DNA from: Nocardia kruczakiae NBRC 101016
Lineage (GTDB): Bacteria; Actinomycetota; Actinomycetes; Mycobacteriales; Mycobacteriaceae
DNA length: 64,000 nt
NCBI RefSeq assembly: GCF_001612965.1
Contig: NZ_BDBL01000040.1
Span: forward strand, 22,959-86,958
Reading direction: 5' to 3'
Shown: in pieces, positions 34,111 through 62,500 of the stretch
Layout: the number at the start of each line of letters is the position of its first letter
Numbering within the stretch: the stretch's first letter is position 1
Position numbers and translations under genes: made by a program
Notes under the pieces: model-generated
Database searches by the model: none
What the model was told of the DNA's origin: nothing
The model's input: the letters and a program-made list of their open reading frames with translations, nothing else

Positions 34111-35484
34111 ATGGTCAGCAATCTCACAGGCGATAACCGTCCCGAGGGCAGGGTCGAACCCGGGACACAGCTCGGTGCGCTGGAAGCCTATGCCGCTCAG
34201 GCCCACGGTTACCTCAGTGTCGGGGGCGATCAGCTCAATCAGCTGCCCGGATTGCTGCGTCCGCTGGTTCTGGAGTCCTGGCTGCGCAGTGTGCGCGGCG
34301 GGGTGGATCCCATGGACGTACTCGACGGCCGCGGTCTGCGCGGCGCCGATCTGCAGCGCTACCGCGACAACCATCCGATTGCCACGGTGATGCCACTGGT
34401 CGACAAGTTGCTGCTGCAGGACGCCACCGGCATCGGGCTGATCGTGGTCGTCGCCGACCAGTTCGGCCGGGTGCTCTCGGTGCACGGCAATCCCGATCGG
34501 GTCGAGGCCGCCGCCGAGGTCGGCCTGCGCGAGGGCGACGATCTGTCCGAACGCCGCATCGGAACGAATGCGGTCGGACTGGTGGTTCGCACCGGCCGCG
34601 CCACCTGGATCCACGGCCCGGAACATTTCCTGCACCGGATGCATCAGCTCACGGGTGCGGCCGCGCCCGTCCACGATCCGGACGGCCGGTTGGTCGGCGT
34701 GCTGATGATCGCCGGCGGCGTGCGCGTCGCGCGGCCGGAGATACTGGCATTGGTGAAGGCCGCCGCGACCGCGGCGGAGATGGATCTGGTGCTCGCGGCC
34801 GTGCGCACCGAACAGCGCGGCGCGGATCGTCGTGCGCCCGTGGATCATTCGTCGCCGCCGCGGACCGCCGGCCGGCTGGCGCTGGAGGTGCTGGGACTGG
34901 GCCAGCCGCAGCTGTCGGTCGACGGGGAGCGTATCGCGTTGTCGCAGCGGCATGCCGAGATCCTGCTGTTGCTGGCCGAACATGCCGAAGGTCTGTCCGC
35001 CGATCATCTGGCGCTGCTGCTCGACGACACCGACCTCGACAACGCCACCATCCGGGCCGCCATGTCGCGGCTGCGCTCGGTGGTCGGCCCGGACGTCTTC
35101 GGCTCGCGGCCGTATCGGCTGCGGGTGCCGGTGTCCACCGATGTGGAGGCGCTGCGCGCGGCGCTGGATTCGGGGGATGTGCACAGTGCGGTCCGCCATT
35201 ACACCGGGCCGGTGCTGCCTCGTTCGACCGCTCCGGGAGTTATAGACATCCGCGATGAATTGCGGGTGCGGCTGCGGACCGCAGTGTTACGTTCCGGTGA
35301 CGCTGCCGTGCTGAGCCGGTGGACCTCGGGCGCCGAGGGCCGTGACGATGCCGCCGCATGGGTGGCCTATCGAGCCACCGCGGATCGCGATTCTGCTCTG
35401 TACGCCCAGATCGAGGCCAAGATCCGGGTGCTCGATCGGCGGATGGGCGCCGATGCAACGCAGATGCAACGTTTCGGCTCGTAG
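34111..35484 (+). CDS. GAF-domain sensor fused to a SARP-like winged-helix DNA-binding domain
   Basis: This protein has 457 residues from the ATG after AAAGG. Residues about 40-230 are like the sensory half of AcoR/GAF regulators: LRPLVLESWLRSVRGGVDP, LLQDATGIGLIVVVADQFGRVL, RRIGTNAVGLVVRTGRATWIHG, VLMIAGGVRVARPEI. Residues about 265-350 (LGQPQLSVDGERIALSQRHAEILLLL, ATIRAAMSRLRSVVG, YRLRVPVSTDVEALRAAL) resemble the OmpR/SARP winged helix. The last 110 residues look like part of a BTAD-type helical domain. There is no AAA+ or Fis domain. Its place directly before the NRPS leader makes it the likely pathway regulator. Confidence 0.72.
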   Translation: MVSNLTGDNRPEGRVEPGTQLGALEAYAAQAHGYLSVGGDQLNQLPGLLRPLVLESWLRSVRGGVDPMDVLDGRGLRGADLQRYRDNHPIATVMPLVDKLLLQDATGIGLIVVVADQFGRVLSVHGNPDRVEAAAEVGLREGDDLSERRIGTNAVGLVVRTGRATWIHGPEHFLHRMHQLTGAAAPVHDPDGRLVGVLMIAGGVRVARPEILALVKAAATAAEMDLVLAAVRTEQRGADRRAPVDHSSPPRTAGRLALEVLGLGQPQLSVDGERIALSQRHAEILLLLAEHAEGLSADHLALLLDDTDLDNATIRAAMSRLRSVVGPDVFGSRPYRLRVPVSTDVEALRAALDSGDVHSAVRHYTGPVLPRSTAPGVIDIRDELRVRLRTAVLRSGDAAVLSRWTSGAEGRDDAAAWVAYRATADRDSALYAQIEAKIRVLDRRMGADATQMQRFGS

Positions 35485-35589
35485 GCTCCGCGTCTGAAAG
35501 TGTCCTGACTCACACAAACAGGTCACAGTGTGGTTTCGGGCACATCTCTGCCCGGATATCGACCGAATTGGACGCTAGTCCGAGTTTTT

Positions 35590-35619
35590 TTGAAGGATCT
35601 CGTTCCTTTTTATTAGTCT
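35590..35619 (+). promoter_or_regulatory. Putative NRPS promoter
   Basis: TTGAAG (35590-35595) and TAGTCT (35614-35619, TANNNT form) are 18 nt apart in a locally T-rich stretch that stands out in this GC-rich DNA. The transcript would carry a leader of about 305 nt before the NRPS start. The GGTCACAGTGTGG motif lies 57 nt upstream of the -35. Confidence 0.45.
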
Positions 35620-35634
35620 TCGGCCTAGTGTTCG

Positions 35635-35671
35635 CTGCATCGGTGGCGTAAGTCGCCACCGGCCGATGCAG
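35635..35671 (+). promoter_or_regulatory. Hairpin in the NRPS leader
   Basis: CTGCATCGG pairs with CCGATGCAG (9 bp) and, inside it, TGGCG pairs with CGCCA (5 bp). A CCGG bulge is on the 3' side and the loop is TAAGT. There is no U tract. The 3' arm contains the ATG of the possible small ORF, so folding would hide that start. A second inverted repeat, ACACCT to AGGTGT around CGCGATCGCG, follows at 35788-35812. Confidence 0.5.
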
Positions 35672-35764
35672 GAGATGAGGCCGCGGGAGCTCGGGGCCGC
35701 GATGTTGGAGGAAGTCGAGTTCGAGGATGAGTTGGTGACCGCACCGGTTCACCGAAATTACTGA
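35666..35764 (+). CDS. Possible 32-residue leader peptide or small ORF before the NRPS
   Basis: The frame reads MQEMRPRELGAAMLEEV and continues with an acidic patch (EFEDEL) to the C-terminal VTAPVHRNY. GC at third codon positions is about 80 per cent, as in real genes here. Three in-frame ATGs exist (35666, 35675, 35702); the sequence AGGAG abuts the second, and no ideal ribosome site is seen. It could be a translated leader controlling the NRPS, a small peptide, or chance. I recognise no family. Confidence is low. Confidence 0.3.
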   Translation: MQEMRPRELGAAMLEEVEFEDELVTAPVHRNY

Positions 35765-35931
35765 GACACAAACCATTTCGCTCTTTCACACCTTCGCGAT
35801 CGCGTGAGGTGTATTCGCCGAACCAACCGTGGCAAAGCCAGGTCCGCGTCGTCGCGCGGTGCCCGGGGCTTATTTCGTGCTGCCCGAAAAGCGTTCGGAC
35901 GCTGGGTATTTCGTCAATCGAGGAGGCTCTG

Positions 35932-53588
<17,657 letters not shown>

Positions 53589-53589
<1 letters not shown>

Positions 53590-56500
53590 TGACGCATGCA
53601 GAGTCGGTTACACCCGTCCGGTCCACCGAGCACCCCGCGCTGCGCGGCGCCTACGGCATCGCGGATCTGCCGTATCTGATCGAGGTCGTCGCCGACCTGG
53701 AACCGCAGCGCGTCGCGGTCCGCCACGAGGACACCGCGCTCACCTATGCCGAGCTGGGCGCGGAGCTGACCACGCTGGCCGCGGCGATGGGTGACGCGCT
53801 GACCCCCGATGCGCTCGTGCAGGTGGTCGTCTCGGGCCGGCTGCCGGCGCTGCTGGAATCGGGGGAGGGCGCGCTCGCCGCCGCCGTCTCCGATCTGCTC
53901 GACGACGCGCTCACCGCGGCCGCGGACGTGCTCGAACCCGGCCTGGCTCCCGCCGATACGCTCGCCACGCTGTTCGCCGAGCAGGTGGCGCGCACGCCCG
54001 GTCTGGTCGCGGTGGAATTCGACGGCCGGACCCTGACCTACGCCGAACTCGATGCCCGCGCGAACGCGCTGGCGTGGCAGCTCGTCCGGCTGGGAGTCGG
54101 CCCGGACGCGCGGGTGGGCCTGTCGATGCACCGGTCGCTGGAACTGGTGATCGGCATGTACGCCATCCACAAGGCCGGCGGCGCCTACGTGCCGATCGAC
54201 CCGGAGCATCCCGCCGATCGCATCGCGTATGTGCTGGAGATCGCCGCGCCCGTCGTCGTTCTCACCCACGCCGGGAGTCCGTCGTTCGACGGTGTGCCCG
54301 TGCTGCGAGTGGACGAACTCGATTGGGAGACGGGCGATCGGTCGCCCGTGCCGGAGTCCGAGGAGGTGGTGCCGGCGCGCCCGGACAACACCGCCTACGT
54401 CATCTTCACCTCCGGCTCGACCGGTCGGCCCAAGGGGGTCGCGGTCTCGCACCGCGCCATCGTGGCGAATCTGCGCTGGCGTCAGCGCTGCTACCGCATG
54501 CACGCCGCGGATGTGGTGCTGCAGAAGACGCCGTTCACCTTCGACGTGTCGGTATGGGAGTTCTTCTGGCCCTTGCAGATCGGCGCCCGGCTGGTACTGG
54601 CCGCACCGGACGGCCACCGCGATCCGGCCTATCTGATCCGGACTATCGCCGCCAAGCACGTCACCATCGCGCATTTCGTGCCGTCCATGCTGGCGGTGTT
54701 CGCGGCCGCGGTCGCGGATGCGCGGGCGATGAGCGATATCGACTCCCTGCGTGCGGTGTTCGCCTCCGGTGAGGCGCTACCCGCCGCGACCGGCGCCGCC
54801 TTCCGCGATGTGAGCGGCGCGAGCCTGCACAATCTGTACGGCCCGACCGAGGCCGCGGTCGACGTGACCGCGCACGAGGTGACCGCGGCCGATACGGTCG
54901 CGGTCCCGATCGGCGCGGCGGCCGACGATACCGATCTGCACGTCCTGGACGACAACCTGCAACTCGTTCCGGACGGTGTGGTGGGGGAGCTGTATCTGTC
55001 CGGTGTGCAGCTGGCCCGCGGCTACCTCGGCCGCGCGGCGCTGACCGCCGAGAGGTTCGTCGCCAGTCCGCACGGCGCCCCGGGCGACCGCATGTACCGC
55101 ACCGGCGACCTGGTGCGCTGGAACAGCGGGATCGACGGCGGCCCGCGCGAACTGGAATATCTGGGCCGCAGCGACTTCCAGGTGAAGCTGCGTGGTCTGC
55201 GGATCGAGCTGGGTGAGGTCGAGGCGGCGCTGCTGGCGCACGAAGCGGTCGCACAGGCCGCGGTGGTGCTGTACCGGCACGGCACGGGCGACCACCTGAT
55301 CGGCTACGTCGTGCCGGCCGGTGGGTGCGAGCTCGATTCCGGCGCGATTCTCGGCGACGCCGCGCGGCGGTTGCCGGAATACATGGTGCCGACCCTGCTC
55401 GTCGGCATGGACCGCATGCCGGTCAACGCCAACGGCAAGTTGGATCGCAAGGCCCTACCCGAACCTGAATTCAGCGGTGCCGCAACGGAATTCCGTGCAC
55501 CCGAGACGCCGGGCGAGCGAGCGGTGGCGGAGATCTTCGCCGACCTGCTCGGGATCGAGGCCGTGGGCGCCGACGACGACTTCTTCGCCCGCGGTGGCAA
55601 TTCGCTGCTGGCCACCCGCGCGATCGCACGCATCTCGGTCGCCCTGGACATCGCGGTCGACGTGCGGGACTTCTTCGACCGCCCCACTCCGGCCGGCCTC
55701 GCCGCCCTGGCCACCACCGCCCGCGTGCGACCGCCGCTGGTCGCCGGTCCGCGCCCGGAGGCGGTCCCGCTGTCGGCGGCGCAGCGCCGCATGTGGTTCC
55801 TGAACCGACTGGCCAACAGCGACGCCACCGGCAACTCCGCGGCGGCGGTGGACAACATTCCCGTCGCGCTGCGCCTGCGGGGCCGGCTCGACACCGCCGC
55901 CCTGCGTGCGGCCGTCGCCGACGTGACCGCGCGCCACGAGGTGCTGCGCACCGTGTATCCGCAGACCGCCGCGGGGGCCGTGCAGGTCGTGCGGCCCGTC
56001 GCCGAGCCGGAACTGACGCCGGTCGAGGTCGCCGAGGCCGATCTGGTCGCCGCGGTGCGCGAGGTCGCCGCCACCGGTTTCGACGTCGCCGCCGAGATTC
56101 CGGTACGGGTCCGGTTGCTGCGTACCGGCGCCGACGATCACACCCTGGTGCTGGTGGTCCATCACATCGCCGCCGACGGGGTGTCGATGGGACCGCTGCT
56201 GCGTGACCTGATCCAGGCCTACACCGCCCGCAGCCGCGGCACCGCCCCGGCCTGGACGCCGCTGCCGCTGCACTATGTCGACTACACGCTGTGGCAGCAG
56301 CGAGTGCTCGGCGACGACACCGATCCGGACTCCGAAGCGGCCCGGCAGCTGACCTTCTGGCAGCGCGAATTGGCCGAGCTCCCGGCGCAATTGGATCTGC
56401 CCGCCGATCGGCCGCGCCCGGCCGCGGCCTCGTACCGGGGCGCAACCGTCGAATTCACCATCGACGCCGGCCTGCGCGCGGCGATCGACGAGCTGGCCGA

Positions 56501-59500
56501 GCAGCTGCGGGCCACGCCGTTCATGGTGCTGCACGCGGCGCTGTCGCTGCTGCTCGCCCGGTTGTCCGGGACGAGCGATATCGCGATCGGCACGCCCGTC
56601 GCGGGCCGCGGCGAGCGCGCACTCGACGATCTGGTCGGCATGTTCGTCAACACCCTGGTCCTGCGGACCCGGGTGGCGAGCGACGCCGATTTCGCGGATC
56701 TGGTCCGCCGCACCCGCGCCGTCGACCTCGATGCCTTCGCCCATGCCGAGATTCCGTTCGAACGCCTGGTGGAGGTGCTGAACCCGGCGCGTTCACAGGC
56801 GCGCCATCCGCTGTTCCAGGTCGGCCTGTTCATGCAGAACATCGGGGTCGGCGCGCCGGCACTGCCGGGTCTCGAGACCGAGCTCGTGGATTTCGATCCC
56901 GGCTTCGCGAAATTCGACCTGCAGCTCACCATTTCCACCCCGCCCGCCGCCGACGGCGGATACCGCGCCGAATTCACCTACGCCACCGACCTTTTCGACG
57001 CGGCCACGGTCGAGGAATTCGCCGCCAAATTCCTGCGCCTGCTCGGCGGCGCCACCGCCGACCCGCGGCTGCCGGTCGGCGATCTGGAACTGCTCGACGC
57101 CGGCGAACTCGACTATGTGACCTCGAGCTGGAACGCCAGCGGCCACAAGGTGTTCGACCACTTCCTGCACGAGGGTTTCGATCGGCAGTCGCGCCGCACG
57201 CCGAACAACCGCGCGCTCGTCTTCGAGGGCACCGAGCTCACCTACGGCGAGATGTCCGAGCGGGTGAACCGGCTCGCGCGCAAGCTGATCGAATCCGGCG
57301 TCGGACCGGAGACGCTGGTGGTCCTGGCCATGCCGCGGTCGATCGAACTGGTGCTCGGCATGTACGCGGTGCTGCACGCGGGCGGCGCCTACGTTCCGGT
57401 GGACCCGTCCCATCCGGCCGAGCGCATCGGCCACATCATCGCGACCGCGCGGCCGCACACCGTGCTGACCACGCGAGCCGCCGGCTTAGCACTACCGCCG
57501 GCGACCGCCGATACGGTCGCCGTGCACCACCTCGACGAGCTGGACCTCACCGACTACTCCGGGGCCGCGATCGGCGACCGGGAGCGCAACGGCACGCTGC
57601 ATCCGGACCATCCGGCCTATGTGCTGTTCACCTCCGGCTCGACCGGGCGGCCCAAGGGTGTGGCGGTCAGCCATCGCGCCATCGCCAATCAGCTCGAATG
57701 GATGCACGCCGAATACGGGGTGCGCGCCGGCGACATCTACCTGCAGAAGACCGCGACCACCTTCGACGTCTCGCTGTGGGGCTATTTCCTTCCGCTGCGC
57801 GCGGGCGCCACCCTGATCGTGGCCACCCCCGACGGCCACCGCGACGCCCGCTATCTCGCCGAAACCATTGCCGCGCAGCGAGTCACGCTGACCGACTTCG
57901 TCCCCTCGATGCTCACCGTCTTCCTCAACCACGCCGAGGCGGACGAACTGACCACCCTGCGCGCGGCCTTCGTGGTCGGTGAGGCGCTGCCCGCGGAGAC
58001 CGCGGCCCTGTTCGCCGAGAAGTGCGACGGCGCTCTGCACAATATGTACGGCCCGACCGAGGCGGCGGTGTCGATCACCTGCCACGAGGTCACCGCCGAC
58101 GATGTGCGCAGTGTGCCGATCGGCGAGCCGGAATGGAATTCGCAGGTCTTCGTGCTGGACTCCCGCCTGCATCCGGTGCCGATCGGCGTGCCGGGCGAGT
58201 TGTACCTGGCCGGAACGCAGCTCGCGCGCGGCTATTGCGGGCGCGCCGATCTGACCGCGGACCGATTCGTCGCCAATCCCTTCGGTTTCGGCGGCGAACG
58301 GATGTATCGCACCGGCGATCTCGTGCGCTGGACCCCCGAGGGCGAGCTCGACTATCTGGGTCGCATCGACTTCCAGGTGAAGTTCCGCGGCCAGCGCATC
58401 GAACTGCCGGAGATCGAGACCGCGCTGCTGGCCGCGCCGGGCGTGGGCCAGGCCGCGGTGCGGTTGGTCACCGGCGAGAGCGGCGACTACCTCGCCGGAT
58501 ACGTGATCCGCACGCCGGGCGCCGAACTCGATGTGCGGGCCGTGCGGGAGGGGCTCGGCGCGGTGCTGCCCGCGTACATGATCCCCACCGCCGTCGTCGA
58601 ACTGGCGGAATTCCCGCTCAACAGCAGCGGCAAATTGGATCGCGCGGCATTACCGCTGCCCGTGCTGGCGGCCGCGGAATTCGATGCTCCGCGCACTCCG
58701 CTGGAGGAGCGGGTGGCCGAGGTGTTCGCCGACGTTCTCGGGCTGGAACGGGTCGGCCGAGACGACGACTTCTTCGCCCTCGGCGGCAGCTCCCTCGACG
58801 CCACGCAGGTCAGTGCCCGCGTCGGCCGGATCGTGGATGCCCGGGTGCCGGTGCGCACCCTGTTCGAGGCCTCGACCGTGGCCGCGTTCGCGGCCGCCGC
58901 CGGCGGCGACGTGGCCGAGCGGCCGCGTCCGGCGCTGGTGAAACAACAACGGCCGCCGCGGATTCCGCTTTCACCGGCACAGCAGCGGATGTGGTTCCTC
59001 AACCGGTTCGATCCCGACTCGGGTGTCCACAACATTCCGGTCGCGGTCCGGCTGAGCGGGGAACTGGACCTCGCGGCGCTGGCCGCCGCCGTCGCGGATG
59101 TGGTGGAACGCCACGAGACCCTGCGCACCCGCTATCCCGAATACGAGGACGGTCCCGCCCAGGAGGTGCTGCCCGCCGCCGATGTGCGCGTGGACCTGAC
59201 GCCGGTCGGCGTTGCGGCGGCGGAGATCGCGGGCCGGATCGCCGAGCTCACGGCGCGAGGCTTCGACGTGACCGCGGCACCGCCATTGCGAATCGCATTG
59301 CTGCGCAGAGACTTCGAAGACAGCGACGACGCCGGCTCCGAGGATGCCGAGCCCGAGCACATCCTCGTCTCCGTGGCGCACCACATCGCGGCCGACGGCT
59401 GGTCGATCGCCCCGCTGACCCGCGACCTCATGACCGCCTACGCCCACCGCGCGGCCGGAACCGCACCCCAGTGGGAACCGCTGCCCGTGCAGTACGCCGA

Positions 59501-62500
59501 CTTCAGCATCTGGCAGCACACGGTGCTGGGCTCGGAATCCGATCCGGACAGTGTCCTCAGCGCCCAGGCGGCCTACTGGCGCGCAACCCTCGCCGGACTG
59601 GCCGACGAGCTGAACCTGCCCACCGACCGGCCGCGCCCGATGCGCCCCTCCTATGAAGGGGGCCGCGTGCGATTCGCTGTCGGCGGCGATATCCGCGACG
59701 GGCTGCGCGAACTCGCCCAGCGGCGACAGGCCACCACCTTCATGGCCGTGCACACCGCACTGGCGATCTTCCTGGCCCGCATGGCCGGCACCGACGATGT
59801 GGCGATCGGCTCGCCGATCGCCGGGCGCGGCGAGCGCGAACTCGACGATCTGATCGGCATGTTCGTCAACACCGTGGTGTTGCGGACCGCGGTGCCCGGC
59901 GGCGCGAGCTTCACCGAACTCCTCGACCGCACCCGCGATGCCGACCTGCGTGCCTTCGCGCATGCGGACCTGCCGTTCGAGCGTCTGGTGGAACTGCTCG
60001 ATCCGGAACGGTCGACCGCGCGGCATCCGCTGTTCCAGGTGGCGCTTGCCTTCGAGAACCTGCCCACCGGCGAGCTGGAGCTGCCGGGGTTGCGGGCCGG
60101 AACGGTCGAGCAGGCCGCCGATACCGCGAAATTCGATCTGGCCCTGAACATCCGGGAGACGCCCGACGGCATGGCCGCGGAGTTCGCCTATGCCCGCGAC
60201 CTTTTCGACCACACCACGATCGAGGGTTTCGCGAGCCGTTTCCTCGGACTGCTGCGGCAACTGGTCGCCGATCCCGAGGCCGCGGTCGGTGACATGTCGC
60301 TGCTCAGCGCCGACGAATACGTCCGGCTGACCCGGGTGCGGCCCGACGAGGCGATGGCGACCGCGCTGCTGCCGGAACTGCTCACCGCCGGGCTGAGCCT
60401 GGGCCGCGACCGGATCGCGGTGCGCTACGAGGGACGGTCGATCACCTACGGCGACCTGGACGACTACTCCTCCCGGCTGGCCCGCCGGCTGATCGCGGCC
60501 GGCGTCGGCCCGGAACAGCTGGTGGCCGTGGCACTCCCACGGTCGTTCGAGATGGTCGCCGCGGCCGTCGCGGTGGCCAAGGCCGGCGGCGCCCACGTCC
60601 CGGTCGACCCCACCTATCCCGCGGAACGGGTGCGGTACATGGTCACCGACTCGGCGGCACGGGTCGGCATCACGGTCGCCGCCTACGCCGACGCCCTCCC
60701 CGAGGACGTGCGCTGGCTGGTCCTCGACGCGCCCGCCACCGAGGCCGAACTCGCCGCCCTGCCCGCCGATCCGATCGGCGACGCCGACCGGATCGCCACG
60801 CTGCGGATGTCGCATCCGGCGTACGTGATCTACACGTCGGGCTCGACGGGCAGGCCCAAGGGCGTCACCGTGACGCACGCCGGCCTGGGCGGGCTGGCCC
60901 AGTACGCGATCGAACGGTACGGGTTGCGGCCCGAACACCACATGCTGCACATCTGCTCGCCGAGCTTCGACCCGTCGGTCCTGGAATGGATCTGTGCCTT
61001 CGCCACCGGCGCGACGCTCGTGGTCGTGCCGGCGCGCATCATCGGCGGCCCCGAACTGGGGGCGCTACTGCGCACGGAAGCGGTGACCCACGCGATCATC
61101 ACCCCCGCCGTGCTGGGCACCCTGGACGCGGCCGAACAGCCACAGCTGCAGGTCCTTTCGGTCGGCGGAGATGTGACCACCGACGAACTGCTGGCGGCCT
61201 GGGAGCCCGGCCGCCGCTACTTCAACGGCTACGGTCCGACCGAAACCACCATCATCTCCTCCTACGCGCGGCTGAGCGCCGGACAACCGGTCACCATCGG
61301 CACTCCGGTGCACGGCATGTCGGCACTGGTGCTGGACCGGCGACTGCGGCCCGTGGCGCCCGGTGTGGCCGGTGAGCTGTATCTCGCGGGCGGCGGCCTG
61401 GCCCGGGGCTACCGCAACCGATCGGGAGCGACCGCTGAACGCTTCGTGCCGAACCCGTGGGGTAGGCCGGGCAGCCGGATGTATCGCACCGGCGATGTCG
61501 TGCGCTGGCGCGCCGTCGCACCGACGGTGCGCCAGACTCAGCCGGAATGGGAACTGGAGTACGTCGGGCGTTCGGATTTCCAGGTGAAGATCCGCGGCTT
61601 CCGCGTCGAACTCGGCGAGATCGACGCGGTGCTCGGCGCCCACCCGGACGTCGACTACGCGACCACCCTGGGGCGCGAGCACGACACCCGCGGCACCATG
61701 CTGGTGTCCTACGTCCTGCCGAAGCCGGGACGCGCGGCCGATCCCGTCGACCTCACCGATTTCGCGGCCCGCCGGTTGCCCTCGCACATGGTGCCCGCCG
61801 CGCTGGTCGTCCTCGACAAGATTCCGCTGACCCCGGTCGGCAAGCTGGACCGCAGGGCGCTGCCCGCGCCGGTGCTGGCGCCCACCCGGTACCGCGCGCC
61901 GGTCGGTGCGGCCGAGGTGCTGGTCGCCGGCACCTTCGCCGCCCTGCTCGGCGTCGAACAGGTGGGTGTGGACGACGACTTCTTCGCCCTCGGCGGCAAC
62001 TCGCTCATCGCCACCCAGCTCGCCGCCCGCCTGACCAAGGCCACCGCGGACCCGGTCCCGGTCCGCGCGGTCTTCGACGCACCGACCGTGCGGGCGCTCG
62101 CCACCCGGATCACCCTGTCGGACAAGGGTTCCGGTGACCACGGGCCGATCGCCGTCGATCCGCGCCCGGACATCGTCCCGCTGTCGATCGCCCAGCAGCG
62201 CATGTGGATGCTCAACCGCCTGGACACCGGCGGCGGCAGCTACAACATCGCGTTCGCGCTGCGGCTCACCGGCAATCTGCACATCGCCGCGTTGCGCGCC
62301 GCGATCGCCGATGTGATCGAGCGGCACGAAACCCTGCGTACCCGCTACCCCGAGCGGGACGGGAGGGCGATTCAATGCGTCGTACCCGCCGCCGTACCGG
62401 ATCTCGCGGTCACCGACGTCGATGCCGCCGAGGTCGCCGCCATGGCGGAAAGCCTGGCGCACAGTCGTTTCGACGTCGCGGACGAGGTTCCCGTGCGCAT

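Larger units (their letters stand above)
35485..35931 (+). promoter_or_regulatory. 447-nt NRPS upstream region
   Basis: This gap contains, in order: the GGTCACAGTGTGG motif (35521), a T-rich promoter candidate (35590-35619), the 37-nt hairpin, the possible small ORF, the inverted repeat at 35788-35812 and the NRPS ribosome site AGGAGG (35921-35926). Frames that join the NRPS reading frame upstream of 35932 start at weak GTG codons without ribosome sites. Confidence 0.6.
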
